DNA of 54,873 nucleotides. Source: CBDCWT01 sp965223305 (GTDB lineage Bacteria > Planctomycetota > Planctomycetia > Pirellulales > Pirellulaceae). How positions within the stretch are numbered: the first letter of the stretch is position 1; the number at the start of each line of letters is the position of its first letter. Both the position numbers and the translations under genes were made by a program. The DNA lies in contig CBDCWT010000006.1 in assembly GCA_965223305.1 (NCBI GenBank), forward strand, positions 1 to 54,873. Direction: 5' to 3'. The notes beneath the pieces are model-generated. The model worked only from the letters and a program-made list of their open reading frames with translations. It made no database searches and was not told the origin of the DNA. This document shows, one piece after another, positions 53,569 to 54,873 of the stretch.

Positions 53569-54613
53569 TTACGCGGCCGTTTGCATCTCCGTCGGCAACG
53601 TCATGTGCCAGTACAGTTGGCGAATCCAGCGGTTGGCCACGGCCGCCGCGGCCACACTGGCGGGTTTGCCCGCTGCTTTGAGTCGGTCTTTCAAGGTTTT
53701 CCACTTCGGCACGAAGCGAGCCAGCCGGTGAGCCGTTTCGATGAGCATGGTTCGCAAGTGCAAGTTTCCGGCTTGAATCAAGCCACCATCGGCTTGCTTC
53801 TTGCCGCTGGATGCGTTCTTCGGCGTTACGGCGCAGTAGCGAGCCAACTGCTTGCCCGACTGAAATCGCTGAAAACTGCCGATCTCCGCACGCATGGTCA
53901 CCGCAGTCACCAAGCCGACTCCTTTTTCCTCGCGCAGTTTTTGCACCACCGCGTCGTCCGTCGTGCTCGCCTCCATGCGTCGTTCGACATCTCGAATCTG
54001 TTCGGATACGCGATTCAGGTTTGTCAAATGTACGTCCATGACCCAACGGCTATGCTCCCGGAGTGAAGTGGTCGACTGTAGCCATTGCTTCCAGGAAACC
54101 GTCCACACGTTTCCCACATCGGACGGTGGTGAAATTCGTTCCTCACGCAGCATGGCCCGAATCCGTTGTTTGATTCGCCGACGCTCGTCCACCAACTGCT
54201 GACGATGCCGTGTCAGACGCCGCAGATCACGAATTGATTCCGGTGGCAACCATACTCGCGGCAGATAGCCCACCCGCACCAAGTCCGCCAGCAACTGCGC
54301 GTCGCTGAAGTCCGTCTTGTCGGGATTCTGCTTCATCCGCGAGCAAATGCCGGCATTCGCCAACGCCACGTCCCATCCCTGTTGCTGCAGTTGTTCGGCG
54401 AGGTTTGCCGCACCGCAACACGATTCAAGCGCTGCTCCCATCACCAGCCGCCGCCTCCAACGCCAGATCGACGAAGTCCAGAATCGCACCCTGGTGGTTG
54501 TTCACTCGACCATTAGCTAACACCGCACCCTCTCGGTCCAACACACACACTTGAACTACCGAGTCGTGATAATCCAAACCCACAAACGCCTGTAAATTCG
54601 GTAAATTATGCAT
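53569..54613 (-). pseudogene. IS110-family transposase with one frameshift
   Basis: Two frames join into about 347 residues. The first (ATG 54613) begins NLQAFVGLDYHDSVVQVCVL with the first Asp of the RuvC-like DEDD domain. The second carries the Glu in GAALESCCGAANLAEQL, and the two Asp residues in QNPDKTDFSDAQLLADLVRV. The C-terminal Tnp20 domain has GVGLVTAVTMRAEIGSFQRF, ARYCAVTPKNASSGKKQADG (catalytic Ser) and GLIQAGNLHLRTMLIETAHR. The frames meet at the CCC run at 54437-54439 (GGG on the coding strand), where one G fewer would restore the frame. DEDD and Ser are all present, so the element may be intact in reality. Confidence 0.88.
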
Positions 54614-54700
54614 CCCGTCGCTCCTGACCGAAGACTTAGGAAGAAGTCAAACACTCCCTAAATCTAGGTCTCGGAGCGACGGACTTTTCATCCCATCTAG
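54614..54700 (-). ncRNA. Structured leader upstream of the IS110 transposase, possible bridge RNA part
   Basis: A perfect 10-bp inverted repeat, CCGTCGCTCC at 54615-54624 and GGAGCGACGG at 54673-54682, encloses a second pair GACC/GGTC and an inner GACTT/AAGTC hairpin, giving a branched structure directly before the start codon. In IS110-group elements the left non-coding end upstream of the transposase gene encodes a bridge RNA with two loops that pair to target and donor. Position and structure fit, but loop pairing was not tested and it could instead be a hairpin that limits translation. Confidence 0.35.
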
Positions 54701-54873
54701 CTTAAGGTGTAACCCAATTGATGAATGACGTTTAGTCACGCTATCGCGGCAGTGCTGTCAGGCAAGCCAAGCCGCCGCATCTTATCCAGCTGGCTGCCTA
54801 TCGTTACTAGCCGCCAGCTTGGGACGTGATAGCACGAAAGACTGCACTGCATGCCAGCATCGTTAAGGCAGTG

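Noticed and set aside
53191..54066. A 291-codon plus-strand frame over the IS110 transposase
   Set aside because: It is antisense to conserved transposase residues and has no recognisable content.

Overview
The window looks like a GC-rich chromosome segment from a planctomycete, most likely of the order Pirellulales. The evidence is gene content: a DUF1549/DUF1553 planctomycete-cytochrome protein next to a DUF1501 protein, two exported sulfatases, exported Gfo/Idh/MocA and TIM-barrel proteins, VCBS and TPR proteins carrying c-type haem motifs, a stand-alone RNA polymerase alpha-CTD protein, and many short palindromic repeats. The taxonomic call is from recognition of families, not from a search.

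Layout. 1-2.0 kb: the start of a PolX DNA polymerase and a DRG-type GTPase broken by two frameshifts, both on the minus strand. 2.2-4.8 kb: a sulfatase followed by three tandem copies of a roughly 330-bp unit made of palindromic modules. 4.8-8.4 kb: a minus-strand secreted low-complexity protein, then three co-directional unknowns (two-part membrane protein, small beta-rich protein, P-loop ATPase). 8.5-14.4 kb: a PQQ-type beta-propeller protein, a 174-bp MITE-like palindrome, the alpha-CTD protein, a UvrD-type helicase and an Old Yellow Enzyme-type oxidoreductase. 14.6-19.2 kb: mfd (transcription-repair coupling factor) carrying five apparent frameshifts, then a parvulin-type chaperone. 19.5-22.7 kb: the classical rpsB-tsf-pyrH-frr translation operon on the minus strand, with one frameshift in frr. 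23-28 kb: an Arg-rich disordered protein, an unknown, ogt coupled to an exported TIM-barrel protein, and an exported Gfo/Idh/MocA protein, then a second copy of the MITE. 28.4-35.6 kb: a large exported alpha/beta hydrolase facing a DUF1549/DUF1553-DUF1501 pair. 35.7-39.2 kb: a nested insertion, with an ISKra4-type element inside the transposase gene of another IS. 39.3-42.8 kb: overlapping genes for a dihaem TPR protein and a haem-VCBS protein. 43.4-51.3 kb: MarC, an outer-membrane beta-barrel candidate, a PAP2 phosphatase, an MscS channel, an alpha/beta hydrolase gene that seems to have lost its middle, and a second sulfatase. 52-54.9 kb: tRNA-Arg(ACG), a 3'-truncated tyrosine recombinase and an IS110-family element, which together look like the remnant of a tRNA-targeted island.

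Two themes run through the window. First, intergenic space is filled by at least six families of short palindromic repeats plus a MITE with two almost identical copies and 4-bp TTAR target duplications. Second, several housekeeping genes (GTPase, mfd, frr) and the IS110 transposase are interrupted by single-base shifts; at most of these sites where the shift could be narrowed down, it falls in a short homopolymer run. This points more to residual assembly or sequencing error than to decay, and the gene models here should be read with that in mind.
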